The notes beneath the pieces are model-generated. The model was not told the origin of the DNA and did no database searches. It was given only the letters and a program-made list of their open reading frames with translations. Source: Brasenia schreberi (lineage: Eukaryota > Streptophyta > Magnoliopsida > Nymphaeales > Cabombaceae). From it: DNA of 64,000 bases. Of this stretch, positions 23,992 through 35,060 are shown piece after piece. The translations under genes were made by a program, and so were the position numbers. The stretch covers positions 18,026,501 to 18,090,500 of the forward strand of contig JAYKKT010000086.1 of NCBI GenBank assembly GCA_036023115.1, in the 5' to 3' direction. Position 1 is the stretch's first letter. Each line of letters opens with the position of its first letter.

Positions 23992-24007
23992 CAGACCCCG
24001 ATACCAA
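23992..24007 (-). promoter_or_regulatory. copia-1 primer-binding site
   Basis: On the minus strand, immediately after the 5' LTR end (CCTACA), the sequence is TTGGTATCGGGGTCTG. It resembles the TGGTATCAGAGC site complementary to initiator Met tRNA used by many plant copia elements, with two or three transitions. Confidence 0.72.
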
Positions 24008-25977
24008 TGTAGGGGTTGATGGTTGTGCTCCGGTTAGTTGTTGGGAAGACCGATGATGTAGCAAAACTCGGATCTGTGTAGAAAGAGGGTGCTCACCTCT
24101 CTTGAGATTAGGAGAAGGAAGAAGCTGAATTGGTTTACATAGTTTCCTACAAACGACTTTACAGGAAAGTTTTTTCTTTTTTTTTATAAATTAATAATTT
24201 TCTATACAATATTTATAGAGAGTCATTACAGCTTTAATGTTCCTAGTTTTCACGTCTTGGCTTTCCGTTAGAAGCTGTTTTGATTTTATTTCTTTAATGT
24301 TATACATTTTCTTTATGTAACGTTTTACTATTGAAAAACTATTTTTATAAGCTTTTTAATAAAAATAAAGATGTTAATATTAGCTTAGAAGAGTTAGCCA
24401 AATCATAAAAGTATATAAACCACAATTTCTACCGACGTAATTAAAAGAATAAAGTGAAAGAAGCCCTTAAACATATGAAGAGTGATAAATCGGTAGGACT
24501 AGACAATATTCCTATAGAAGTTTGGAAAATCTTAGGAGAAACATAATCACTTGGCTCATAAGACTATTTAATGAAATGTGGAGAAACCAAAAGATGCCCA
24601 AGAAATGTTGAGCAAGTACACTTATACCCATATATAAGAACAAGAGAGACATTCAAAATTGTGTGAATCATTGGGGTATCAAGTTAATGAGTTGTACTAT
24701 GAAATTATGAGAAATAATTATCGAATGTAGGTTAAGACAAGTATCGAGTACAACATAGAACCAATTTAGATTCATGCTAGGCAGATCTACTATTCAAGCG
24801 ATTCAACTTTTGAGACATCTTATGGAACACTTTATAGCAAAAAAGAAAGACCTTTACATGATATTTATTAATCTACAAAAAAACTTACATAAACCTTGGG
24901 TATTGAGGGAGGTTCTTTGGAGAACCTTGAAAAAAAGAGGTATCCCATTAACATACATAAACCTTATAAGAGACATGTACTATGGTGCAAAAACATGTGT
25001 GAGGACTTATAAAGGAATGACAGACTTCTTTAAAGTTAATATTGGGTTACATCAAGGATCAACTTTAAGTCCATACTTATTTATAATGGTGATTGATGAA
25101 TTAACAAAAGATATTCAATATGAAGTACCTTGATATATGTTATTTGCAGATGACATTGTGTCAGTGGAGGAGTCTAAGGAAAAAGTTAATAGAAAATTGG
25201 AACTATGGAGAGAAACATTAGAAAGTAAATGCTTACAACTTATTAGAACAAATACATAATATATGGAATGTAAGTTTGATCATTTGGTTACTTCAAAGGA
25301 CATAGGAATTAAAATTGGCACACATTGCATCTCTAAAAGGAAAGTTTTAAATATCTAGGGGCAATTTTTCGGAGTGATGAAAGAATTGATGGAGATGTTA
25401 CGCATAGAATTAATGCTGGTTGGTTAACATGGAGAGGAGTATCATGTATTCTTTGTGATAAGAAGATACCATTAAAGTTAAAAGATAAATATTATAGAGC
25501 AACAATTAGACCTACCATATTTTATGGTTTTGAGTATTGGGCAGTTATTTATCAACATGTACAAAAGATGTCTGTGGCAAAGATGAAGATGTTGAAATGG
25601 ATGAGTGGTTATACAATAAAAGACCATATACATAATGAGGTTATTAGAAACAAATTAGGAGTGATACAAATTGAGAAAAAACGAGAGAATATCGTTTAAG
25701 ATGGTTTGGACATATAGAAAGGAGATCAAAAGAAGAACCTTTAAGAATGTATGAAAAACTAGATTTTGAAAGTACTAAAAGAGGTAGATGATGACCATAA
25801 AAAGTGTTGAAAAAAAATAATAAATAATGATATAGCTTATTGTGAGTTAACTGCTAACATGACACATGATAGGGCTATGTGGAAACAAAGAATTCATGTA
25901 GCCAACCTCGTCTAATATAGGAAAAAGTTTTGTTGTTGTTGAATTTTTACTCTTGAGAATTGTCATTTTGCGTTACA
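24008..25977 (-). repeat. copia-1 5' LTR, split by RTE-3
   Basis: LTR sequence at 24008-24334 and 25957-25977 matches the 3' LTR at 15320-15715 in order. Between the pieces sits RTE-3 with its own duplication. The uninterrupted LTR would be about 350 bp plus the microsatellite difference. Confidence 0.8.
24335..25944 (+). mobile_element. 5'-truncated, heavily mutated RTE LINE (RTE-3)
   Basis: It aligns with RTE-1 from the [10 protein letters not shown] codons (about 22245) to the 3' tail, ending in a short (GTT)n. Many stops, indels and lost motifs; the longest open piece is 24774-25133 (RT motif A-B region, where the motif-A Asp context reads MIFINLQKN). Flanks are TTTTACTATTGA (24323-24334) and TTTTACTCTTGA (25945-25956), 11 of 12 matching. 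It lies inside the copia-1 5' LTR, so it inserted after the copia. Confidence 0.85.
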
Positions 25978-25992
25978 AGATAATTACATAAA

Positions 25993-25994
<2 letters not shown>

Positions 25995-26041
<47 letters not shown>
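25995..26041. repeat. compound (CA)n(TA)n microsatellite
   Basis: About 12 CA units followed by about 12 TA units, just outside the copia-1 5' LTR. Confidence 0.9.
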
Positions 26042-26042
<1 letters not shown>

Positions 26043-26814
26043 TAGTTAATTAATTAATTATTTATCATGCCCCACGGCCATTCCTTTTGTTTGTGTGCAT
26101 CACATGTCCGTACTCGCACCTTTTATTATAGTTGGTGTCGTTTGTGGGGCTTCCTTAAGTCGATCCATGTGGTGGGCCCTCTTAGCCATGTTGGTGGGCC
26201 CCATCAAGAACGTGACCTGCAGTGGTGGGCCCAACTATTCTTTTTATCCTAGTGGCATGCTTCGTTGTTTTGGTTGGCCGTCATCTATGTTTCCTATGCT
26301 TAAGCTGACTTACCCTAAAAAAAGCAGGATAAGTTGAGAAACGCTGTTGCGTATCTTGATTGGTTAATTTCTCCATTTGTCAAGAAGTCGGGTTCTGTGT
26401 CGTAATAAATCAGGATAACTTGAGAAGGTAGGGGCAGTTTGGTTAGAGGACGTAGAGATGTGCACGTACTTGTAAAATTGAGATAAACTGGGAAATTGAG
26501 GAGGCATCCGGCAATATGCAATTTCGGATTTCCTGCTTTTTCTGGGTATGGTAGTCACTATATTTAGTTTGATGTGATATGAGAGAAAAGAAAATGATGT
26601 TTTTCTTTTTTATTGAAGGGAGAAGGTCTGTATAAAAGGGGCAACTGCATCGAAACTCTGTTGAGATCCAAACAAAGAATTCGGGACCACTACAGACAGA
26701 GAGGTCCACTAAACACTGGATCATGTCATTACCTTACCTTTTCTTTTAACCTTATTTAGATACTAATGAGATTTTTACTATGGAAATATCTATTGATTGA
26801 GATATGATTATGCA
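26042..26814. other. intergenic, nothing recognised
   Basis: Short overlapping frames only. No transposon domain or host gene recognised. Confidence 0.35.
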
Positions 26815-27215
26815 TATTGGATCAACTATATGAATTCTTTATCTCCATAGAGCTCGATCATATGCTATGCTAACAATTAACTCAATATAAGTTAGATTAT
26901 TGTTTATTGTTTTCTTACAACACTTTTTGTAGATTTTTCTACTTCTTCTAACATTTTCGCAATCTAGTTTCTCATATTTTTTTACCAGAGCTTTCTTTAG
27001 TCTTTTTTTATATATTCAAAGCATCTTAAATGATTTTTCCTTATTTTGTCATCTATTGGTATCACTCTCAATTTATTTCTAATAACCTCATTACGTATAT
27101 GATATTTTCTGGTGTTATCACTCGTCAATTTCAACATCTTTATTTCTTGATAGTTAACTACCCAACACTCATAATCGTAGAAGATAGCAGGTCAATTTGT
27201 TACTCTATTGGATCT
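26815..27215 (-). mobile_element. RTE LINE 3' fragment, very decayed
   Basis: Collinear with the left (3') end of the minus-strand RTE-2: the equivalents of GGATTCTTTGTTTCC, CATGTTGGCAGTTAACTC, CTTTATTGTTTT and TGTACATGTTGATGATTAAC appear in order with many substitutions. It stops near the position matching the RT C-terminal MFYGSECWA codons. Confidence 0.65.
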
Positions 27216-27650
27216 CAATATCTCATTAGATCCTACGCACCACTTCTCATTCATGCTCACCCATTCTTTTTGGTGGCATGACTAGACCGGATAAGTTAAA
27301 ATGGAAATGCACTGCCTTCAGAAATTGGAACTGAAATCCAACTGGTGACACTCGATTATGCTTTGCTTTCTATTGTGCCATGCAAAGAATCTCAAAAGCA
27401 GTATTTCCGCACCATATTTTGCTTTCAGTAACAAAATCTCTGGTTTTTGCAAATGAAACCAAAACCAAACCACAACTAAAACGGTAGGGGCCAAGCCAAG
27501 ACCCACAGGTTTTACTGGCAGAACCAGAAGTAGCGATTTGGAAGCTAACTATACATTGTGTAATGTACTGCATAGCATATATACTTTATTTATCAATAAT
27601 AGTATAGTACACATTGCATACTATGTTATATAAGTATATATAATATGAGA

Positions 27651-27889
27651 TAGTGGTATATACTCAATCTTATACATGCTTAAATCTCCTTAAAGATCTC
27701 TATTGTTTAATCACTATGGAAGAAATGAAAAAGTAGATTATACCGTTTTGCATTAAATGCGAGTAAGAAAAGTACAATGATACAATTACCTTTTAAGATT
27801 TCTGTTTTTACCATTGATCACGGTGATTAAACGGTAAAGATATTTGAAAAGATTTAAGCCTAAATGAGGATTGAGTATGAACCACTATC
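27651..27889. mobile_element. MITE with about 60-bp terminal inverted repeats
   Basis: The left arm from GTGGTATATACTCAATC through GCTTAAATCT to TTTAATCAC is the inverted complement of the right arm ending GATTGAGTATGAACCAC. The element is flanked by TA on both sides, consistent with TA target choice. No coding capacity. Related elements lie at 48961-49187 and, in part, near 35.7 kb. Confidence 0.72.
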
Positions 27890-27905
27890 TCTATATAATA
27901 TATTG

Positions 27906-27910
<5 letters not shown>

Positions 27911-27973
<63 letters not shown>
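27911..27973. repeat. (AT)n microsatellite
   Basis: About 31 uninterrupted AT units. Confidence 0.95.
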
Positions 27974-27975
<2 letters not shown>

Positions 27976-28097
27976 ATATTATTTATATGGGAAAAGGTTC
28001 ACATTTGTCTTTAAATTTTTAACCAAGAAGCAAATATGCCTTAATATTAAAAAGGGGTTCATTTGCCCTTTATATTACTCAAAGGGTTGAAAATACT

Positions 28098-30684
28098 AAC
28101 AACAACAACAACAACTAAGCCTTTTCCCATACTAGACGGGGTCGGCTAGATGGATTCTTTGTTTCCTCAGATCCCTATCGTGTGTCATGTTGGCAGTTAA
28201 CTCCCAATAAGCTAGATCATTCTTTATTGTTTTTTTTCAACACTTTTGTGGTCGTCCTCTACCTCTTTTAATACTTTCCAAATTTAGTTTTTCTAACCTT
28301 CTTACAGGTTCTTCTTTTGATCTTCTTTCTATATGTCCAAACCATCTTAAACGATGTTCTCTCATTTTATCCTCTATTGGTGCCACTCCTAATTTGTTTC
28401 TAATAACCTCATTATGTATAAGGTCTTTTCTTGTATGACCACTCATCCATCTTAACATCTTCATTTCTGTCACAGACATCTTTTGTACATGTTGATGATT
28501 AACTGCCCAACACTCAGAACCATAAAACATGGCGGGCCTAATTGCTGCTCTACAATATTTACCTTTTAACTTTAATGGTATCTTCTTATCACAAAGAACG
28601 CCTGATGCTCCTCTCCATTTTAACCAAACAACATTAATTCTATGCGTAACATCTCCATCAATTCTTCCATCGCTCTAAAAAATTGACCCTAGGTATTTAA
28701 AACTTTCCTTTTCGGTAATGCAATGTGTGCCAATTTTAATTTCTATATCCTCTGAAGTAACCAAATGATCAAACTTACATTCTATATATTTTGTCTTTGT
28801 TCTACTAAGTTGGAGGCCTTTGCTTTCTACTGTTTCTTTCCATAGTTCCAATTTTCTATTAACTTTTTCCTTAGACTCCTCCACTAATACAATGTCATCT
28901 GCAAATAAAGGTACTTCATCTTGAATATATTTTGTTAACTCATCCATCACCATTATAAATAAGTATGGACTTAAAGTTGATCCTTGATGTAACCCAAGAT
29001 TAACTTCAAAGAAGTCTATCGTTCCTTCATGAGTCCTCACACATGTTTTTGCACAGTCATACATGTCTCTTATAAGGCTAATATATGTCAATGGGATACC
29101 TCTTTTTTCTAAGGTTCTCCAAAGAACCTCCCTCGATACCCTATCATAAGCTTTTTCTAGATCAATAAATATCATGTGAAGGTCTTTCTTTTTTGCTCTA
29201 AAATGTTCCATAAGACGTCTCAAAAGGTGAATCGCTTCGATAGTAGATCTGCGTGGCATGAATCCAAATTGGTTTTCTATTGTACTTGATACTTATCTTA
29301 ACCTACGTTCGATAATTCTTTCCCATAATTTTATAGTATGTCTCATTAACTTGATACCTTGATAATTCACACAATTTTGAATGTCTCCCTTGTTCTTATA
29401 TATGGGTATAAGTGTACTTGCTCTCCATTCCTCGGGCATCTTTTGGTTTTTCCATATTTTATTAAATAGTCTTGCGAGCCAAGTGATTCCTATTTCTCCT
29501 AGTATTTTCCAAACTTCTATAGGAATATTATCTAGTCTTACTGATTTACCACCCTTCATATGTTTAAGAGCCTCTTTGACTTCATTCTTTTGAATACGTC
29601 GGTAGAAATTGTGGTTTATATACTTTTCTGACTTGGCTAAATCTCCTAAACTAATACTAACATCTTTATTTTCATTAAAAAGATTATAAAAATAGTTTTT
29701 TCATCTATTTCTTATATCATCATTTGCCACTAGAATTTTTTCCTCCTCGTCTTTTATGCATCTGACATAATTAAGATCTTTAGTTTTCTTATCTCTAGCC
29801 CTAGCTATCCTAAAAATATCTCTTTCACCCTCTTTCGAGTTGAGTTTTTTATATAAGTTCTCCCAAATCTTAGCTTTTGCTTCACTAACGGCCTTTTTTG
29901 CTTCCTTCTTTGCTTTTTTATAAGCTTCTAAAGTTTCACTAGTTTTTTTGGCATAATGTAATTTGTAACATGTCCTTTTTGCCTTGATTTTATTTTGTAC
30001 TACTTCACTCCACCACCAAACTTCTTTTTGTACCGGTACACCTCCCTTAGATACTCCTAACACATCTTTCGCCACTTTCCTAATATGTATAGCCATATTG
30101 TTCCATATATCATAGGGTGTACCAACATAATTCCAAACATCTCTTTGAAGGACTTTCTGTTTAAATATATCTTCTTTCTCGCTTTTGAGGTTCCACCATT
30201 TAGTCTGAGCAGCTCGATGCACTCTTTTCTTCTTTGTCCATTTTTTTATTTGTAAATCCATAACTAAAAGTCGATGTTGGGTGGTTAAGCTTTCTCCAGA
30301 AATTACCTTACAATCTTTACAACACGCTCTATCTTTTTTTCTACAAATAAAGTAATCAATTTGTGTTTGTGATAAGCCACTCTTATAAGTAATTAAATGT
30401 TCATCTCATTTTTTGAAGATTGTATTGACTACAAAGAGATCAAATGCCATAGCAAAATCTAAAATCTCCCTACCTTCCTCGTTTATATCTCCAAAACCAA
30501 AGTTTCCATGAATCCCTTGATATCCTAATGCCTCTTTACCGACATGTCCATTTAAATCTCCTCCTAAACAAATCATCTCCATTTGTGGAATCTTTTGAAA
30601 CACCTTATCTAACTCTTCCCAAAAAACTGTCTTTATACTATCTTCTAGTCCTACTTGGAGTGCGTAAGCACAAACTATATTCAA
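28098..30684 (-). mobile_element. 5'-truncated RTE LINE (RTE-2)
   Basis: Minus-strand copy of the RTE-1 family, ending in (GTT)n at 28098-28115 and truncated inside the endonuclease (first codons NIVCAYALQVGLED). Reading in order: endonuclease ICLGGDLNGHVGKEALG; linker open over 29701-30261; RT start [13 protein letters not shown]; a stop at RLR*VSS; RT motifs A-C ([37 protein letters not shown], with WCM before LFADD deleted); a further break after FKYLGSIF; and the C-terminal block up to RGRGRPQKC. It is clearly closer to RTE-1 than RTE-3 is. No clean target duplication was resolved. Confidence 0.87.
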
Positions 30685-30804
30685 TCTCTTAGAGAATAAT
30701 TTTTCTTTATTAGAGCAAAACTTGCAATTCTTTTATTGTAGTGAAAAAAGTGAATCTCTCTCTCTATCAAGGGTTGACCACCAATCTCTCTCCCTTCTCC
30801 CCAT

Positions 30805-30971
30805 CCCATGTTTGTGTTAAATGTTTAAAACTATGAAAAATCTTAAACATGAGCTACACTCATATAATTCTTTAGTATTTAGGATCTTGTTTTACCTTGG
30901 TGTTTAAGATGATTAAAGTGTAATACTTATTTAAAAGTTTCATAGTTTTAAACACCTAACATAAACACGGG
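30805..30971. mobile_element. small MITE inside the 27989-31210 element
   Basis: The left arm CCCATGTTTGTGTTAAATG / TTTAAAACTATGAAA and the right arm (reverse complement CCCGTGTTTATGTTAGGTG / TTTAAAACTATGAAA) match at about 29 of 34 positions. 167 bp, no ORF. Confidence 0.65.
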
Positions 30972-31416
30972 ACCAAATGAAAGGGAAAGATTTGTTCGGG
31001 TTGGACTGGGTAGGAGGGAAAGAGAAGAAGAAAAGGATCACACATTTTGTTGTGGTGAACGAGATTTAGACTCTTAATGAAAGCTAATAAAAAAAAGGAT
31101 ATTCACAACCATTTTGGTAACTTTAGGGACAAATCAAAGCCCCCTTTCAACATTAGGGGCAAATTTGCTTTTAGGGTAAAACCTTTAAGAACAAATCTTC
31201 ACCTTTTCCCCTTTATTATATTAATGAGTGGGGGTTTACTCGATTAAGAATGGTAATTTGGACGCACCCCGTGGATACCTACTCTGACCCGTCCCGTATG
31301 GGGGCAGATTTCTAGACCTAAAAACGCACCCCAGATATGGGTAGGACTGTGTATAAGATGAATGAGATCGGGGTCGGGTTTACAGTAGACCCGTCCCGCC
31401 CTGTCCCGCTCTGGAG

Positions 31417-31424
31417 TATATAAA
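31417..31424 (+). promoter_or_regulatory. TATA-like box inside the hAT-like element
   Basis: TATATAAA, followed at once by CTAGGGTTCC and a CT-rich stretch. That order resembles a plant core promoter with a 5' UTR. No downstream gene is attached. Confidence 0.35.
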
Positions 31425-31440
31425 CTAGGGTTCCTATTTG

Positions 31441-31484
31441 AGGTTTCTGCTCTCTGCTTTTCCTCCCCTAAAACCGAGAAATCC

Positions 31485-31532
<48 letters not shown>

Positions 31533-31790
31533 AGTTTTGAAAGGGTGGTGGCGGTGTGCTGATCTGTGGTACTTCTCTTTCTCTCTCTCACAGCAAGGCA
31601 CGGTGGTTTCTTTGGCAGGTTTCTGCTCTCGGCCTTCCCCCTCCTAAAACTGAGAAATCCCCTTCCCCATTCATATCTCTCTCTCTTTCTCTTTCTGACG
31701 AAGGCTAGTTTTGAAAGGGTGGTGGCGATATGCTGGTTGCTGATACTCTCTTTCTCTCTCTCGTCCCCTCTCAACAATGCACGATGGTCT
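31441..31790. repeat. 176-bp tandem duplication with CT microsatellite
   Basis: The block starting AGGTTTCTGCTCTC occurs at 31441 and 31617. Each copy continues with CCTAAAAC(C/T)GAGAAATCC, a CT run and TAGTTTTGAAAGGGTGGTGG. The copies differ mainly in CT-run length. Confidence 0.82.
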
Positions 31791-32619
31791 TGTTTGTTCT
31801 ATACTCTGCTTATACATCCAGATTTGCAAGGGTATCCGTTTACACAACAAGGCATGGCGATATGCTGTCCCATTCACATGTTGGTCTGTTTGAAAGGGTA
31901 TTTCTGTTCGCGCATCCAGATTTCGTATTTTATCAGCACTCTGATCGGTTGCTTCTTGTTTGTTCTATATTCTGTTTTTTAGGATTCGAGAGATTTTTAA
32001 CTAACACATGATGGGCGGGTTGAACGAGGGATTGCGGGGCATCGACTTGAAGAACCGCGGAGTGGGATGGACCGAGTGTGAAAAAAATTGCTGCGTGGCA
32101 AGATCGGTTGGATCCCCTACCCACTCCAACCCGCCCTATTGCCATTCCTATACCGGATGAAATCCTGTAGCGGGAAGGGTTTTCAGTTCTTGAAACTCAG
32201 CTCGTGTAAGGGAAGGGTAGGATGGATACCCACCTTAAACATGTTCGGTTTGCCCGAAATCGGGAACCGTAACTGAACCGGCCGAGGCCAATTCTGGTTT
32301 CAAAACAGTTAAGAAGTTTCAAGCCGTTAGGAGAAGTTTAAAAAGTGTTTTTTTTAAGTAAAAGGGCAAGAGTGAAGCTCTTTAAACTCAAACTCCCCAC
32401 CATCCACCATTGTAGCTGATGGTGAGCAAACTGTCATTAAGCTACTGAACATCCTACTGTTGAGCTATGAGCTTGTTCGTGATGAACGACTATTAGCCGA
32501 ACAGCCATTGTTGGGGCATGTTCATTTACCCCCTATTGCATCGAGAGAGAGGGCGATTTTCTCAAATAAGGCAGCAGTGGATGCCATATTTTTAACTAAA
32601 ATTTTCATTTCTCATAAAG

Positions 32620-33045
32620 TTGTGATAACTTTATGATAAGAAGATATCATTCAAGTTAAAAGCTAAATATTATAGATCAACAATTAAACCTGCCATATTT
32701 TATGATTATGAATATTGGACAATTAATTATCAAAATATACAAATATTGAGATGAATGAGTGGTCATACAAGAAAAGGCTGTATACATAATGAGGTTATTA
32801 TAAATAAATTAGGAGTAACATGAATAGAGGATAAAATGAGAAAATATCATTTAAGATGGTTGACATATACAAAGAATATGAAAAGAAACACATGGAAGAA
32901 GATATGAAAAACTAAATTTTGAAAATATTAAAAGAGGTAGAGGACGATAATTAACATGGCACATGATAGGACCATGTGAAAACAAAGAATCGATGTAGCT
33001 GACCCCTCTACTATGAGAAAAAGGCTTAGTTATTGTTGTATAACG
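32620..33045 (+). mobile_element. decayed RTE LINE 3' fragment
   Basis: Collinear with RTE-1 from about 23355 (GATAAGAAGATACCATT) to the 3' end, with deletions: the GGTCATACAAGAAAAG, CATAATGAGGTTATTA and ACAAAGAATC.ATGTAGC blocks are recognisable. It ends in GTTATTGTTG. Very degraded. Confidence 0.72.
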
Positions 33046-34400
33046 TTGCGATAATTTGGTCGGATTCGGACTCGAACCCAGGTTACAACACATAAATGCA
33101 TAGAGTGGGCAGGAGGGCTGGGCGGCGAAACAGCCCACTACCACTCTTGTTGCCATTTTAATGGCGATTTGCAAGCAGCCAGAACTAGCCATCGAGTCCT
33201 CGAGGCTTCTTAAAGCAATTGATTGAGCGATGAATCGCAAAGAAACGGCTAGAAAAGATGAATTGTCCCTTTTTTATTTCCTTGCTAAACTTCAATTTGC
33301 TTGTAAAAAAGATGATTGCCGGTTTTGGATTGGAACAATTTGATTTATCAGAGGTTTGGGGTGTGTGTGATTGCTGACGATCTCGATTAGATTAAAATGG
33401 TCGTCGTCGCCGGATTTTTGAAGAAAACGAACCCAAAAGGGTTCTTTATTATTTTCCGGCAAAAATCGTCTCTCTCCAACAATGGATTTGCTCTAGATTA
33501 AGGGGGTTTAACTAATTTGTTTGTAAATGAAATCAGGTTGCAATCGATCATATAACACACGGACTTGTCAGTTTTTTCCCTATGCAAGTCTTTCCATTTT
33601 CTTTATTTTTATTCTTGTTTTTCGGGTGAAATGTCGCTGTTTGCCGTTATTCTTGGACCTGACCGAAAGGGGGGGAGACGAGCGGACGGTGGGTGATTGC
33701 CGTCGGGCCTTGGTCGCACTAGAAAATGGCGAAAACACGACCAAAAACCCATAAAATTTGGTTTGTGTTGGGCATGTCCTAATCCACGTGTTGTGTTGTA
33801 TCGTGTCTGGCACGATGTGTTGAGACTGGTACTAATACAACTCGTGTTGCGTCTCAAAAAACTCGTGCTAGGTAGTGCCGTTTTTATTTTCGGTCTTACT
33901 TTGTGTACGGAATTGGTAGGATACCAAACAGGTTCTTGGGTCTAAACACATGATAGTTTCATACACCTTTATGATTTTCTAAGTACCACTCATTAAGGAT
34001 AATATATGTATATATATATACACGTATGTGTATATGTTTATATATTGTCTTCTATTAGTTTCATTCTTATGAGTATAACTCTCTTCCTGTTTTAATTATG
34101 TTATCATATTGTGTGGAGTTAGTTCCTATTTTATAAATGTAGTTGTGTTTTGCCTACTTATCTATTGGTGCACCACATTAATCCCTGCATTTACATGTGG
34201 TTTAGCTATCAATCTTGGTTATGTTTTGTGTCAACTAAACCTAGCTATCCATCACTCCTAATACTCACCCTTTGTTACCTAACCTATAAAATCCAACAAA
34301 ATTATGTCATCGTTGCTTGCTTTGTAGAACCCATTGACATGCCTAAAATAATCCTTCGTCGTCTCCATCGACAAACCTCATCAAATCTTACCTAGATCTA
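33046..34400. other. intergenic, possible old LTR-like remnant
   Basis: 33700-33960 has GTGTTGTGTTGTATCGTGTC-type wording loosely like the solo LTR interior at 44440-44560; this is suggestive only. The rest shows no gene I recognise. Confidence 0.3.
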
Positions 34401-34510
34401 AATCCCATAGCTCAACAGCAGCGTGCTTTAGCACTGTTGCTGCTAGTAGAGAGTTCGACTCCCAGAGGGTGCATGTGTGGTGTGTTAGGTTTTGACTTCC
34501 TCTTGTAAAA
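34401..34510 (+). mobile_element. tRNA-derived SINE
   Basis: Box A-like ATAGCTCAACAGCAGCG, box B-like GAGTTCGACTCCCAGAGGGT, then TTTTGACTTCCTCTTGTAAAA. It is nearly the same through the 3' half as the SINE at 47250-47376. No clear target duplication. Confidence 0.7.
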
Positions 34511-34894
34511 TGCATAGATTTTGCTTTCGGCAAATTCTCGAAAAATGTCCCTCATAAAATGGGTCATATGTTTCATTTTTGCCCAAACTTGAAGAAGACC
34601 TAGAACAATTGCATTTATGGTTCACTAAATATTGAAGAATTGGGAAGAGAATAACATACTAAGGGTACATGATACGGAAAATAAAATCAATTTTAGGGTG
34701 AAAAAGCTAAATCTATTACTAATCCATATTTGGTATCCGAGAATATTGAGATTCTCACATGAGCATCAGTGAAAAAAATCCAAGTGAAACTTAAAATTAA
34801 TGTTGAAGTGCTTTACAAATGTTGAAAATATATCATGTTGTAGGAATATATAATTACAAATTATATGCATTTCATAAAGCAACTTTTGTATGGC

Positions 34895-35060
34895 ACCAGA
34901 CCGGTCATTTGAACCGGAACTGAACCGGGTCCAAAATGTAATGAAATCGAAACCTGCTAAACCGAACTCACAACCTCAGACCCAGACCACCTCTGGTTTG
35001 ATTACAGTTTCAACATTTAGAGAACCGAAACAGTCGGTTTCAATTTTAAATGATGAGTCT
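34895..35060. repeat. degenerate GAACCGG dispersed repeat
   Basis: Variants of GACCGGTCATTTGAACCGG, GAACTGAACCGGG and GAGAACCGAAACAGTCGG. Same wording as the other GAACC patches. Confidence 0.45.

Larger units (their letters stand above)
15320..25977 (-). mobile_element. Ty1/copia LTR retrotransposon (copia-1), decayed, with two nested LINEs
   Basis: Read on the minus strand the order is 5' LTR (24008-25977, interrupted), primer-binding site, leader (interrupted by a full-length RTE LINE at 20599-23858), gag with zinc knuckle, GAG-pre-integrase/integrase, integrase-RT linker, RT with a YIDD box, RNase H, purine-rich tract, 3' LTR (15320-15715). Integrase before RT defines the copia superfamily. 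Both LTRs have TGTA...TACA ends. Flanking 5-mers are AGAGA (15315-15319) and AGATA (25978-25982), 4 of 5 matching. The two LTRs look roughly 80% identical by eye, so the insertion is old. The coding region is riddled with stops and frameshifts, so the element is not autonomous. Confidence 0.88.
27989..31210. mobile_element. Mutator-like or other long-TIR element, split by RTE-2
   Basis: The left end GGGAAAAGGTTCACATTTGT (27989 on) and the right end (reverse complement GGGGAAAAGGTGAAGATTTG, ending at 31210) form inverted repeats of about 80-100 bp. They share GCAAAT(A/T)TGCC and AAAAGGGG blocks in order. GGGAAAAGGT...AATTTGCC ends recur in plant Mutator-like non-autonomous elements. A 9-10 bp duplication is only suggestive (TTATTTATAT versus TTTATTATAT). 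Without RTE-2 the element would be about 640 bp. No transposase is seen. Confidence 0.62.
31245..32150. mobile_element. hAT-like non-autonomous element
   Basis: Ends TAAGAATGGTAAT (left) and ATTGCCATTCCTA (right) are imperfect inverted repeats, followed inwards by CCCG/GGGT-rich subterminal repeats, the layout of many plant hAT derivatives. Flanking 8-mers are TACTCGAT (31237-31244) and TACCGGAT (32151-32158), 6 of 8 matching, the right length for hAT. The interior has a TATA-like box, CT-rich leader-like DNA and a tandem duplication; no transposase. Confidence 0.68.

Noticed and set aside
31244..31777. 177-codon minus-strand ORF rich in ER/RE repeats
   Set aside because: Lies inside the hAT-like element and is mostly the complement of CT repeats and their duplication.
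33046..33240. Minus-strand ORF start (about 60 codons before entering the RTE fragment) as a host exon
   Set aside because: Possible, but I recognise no family, and the frame runs into LINE sequence. The GAACCCAGG wording is only weakly tRNA-like.
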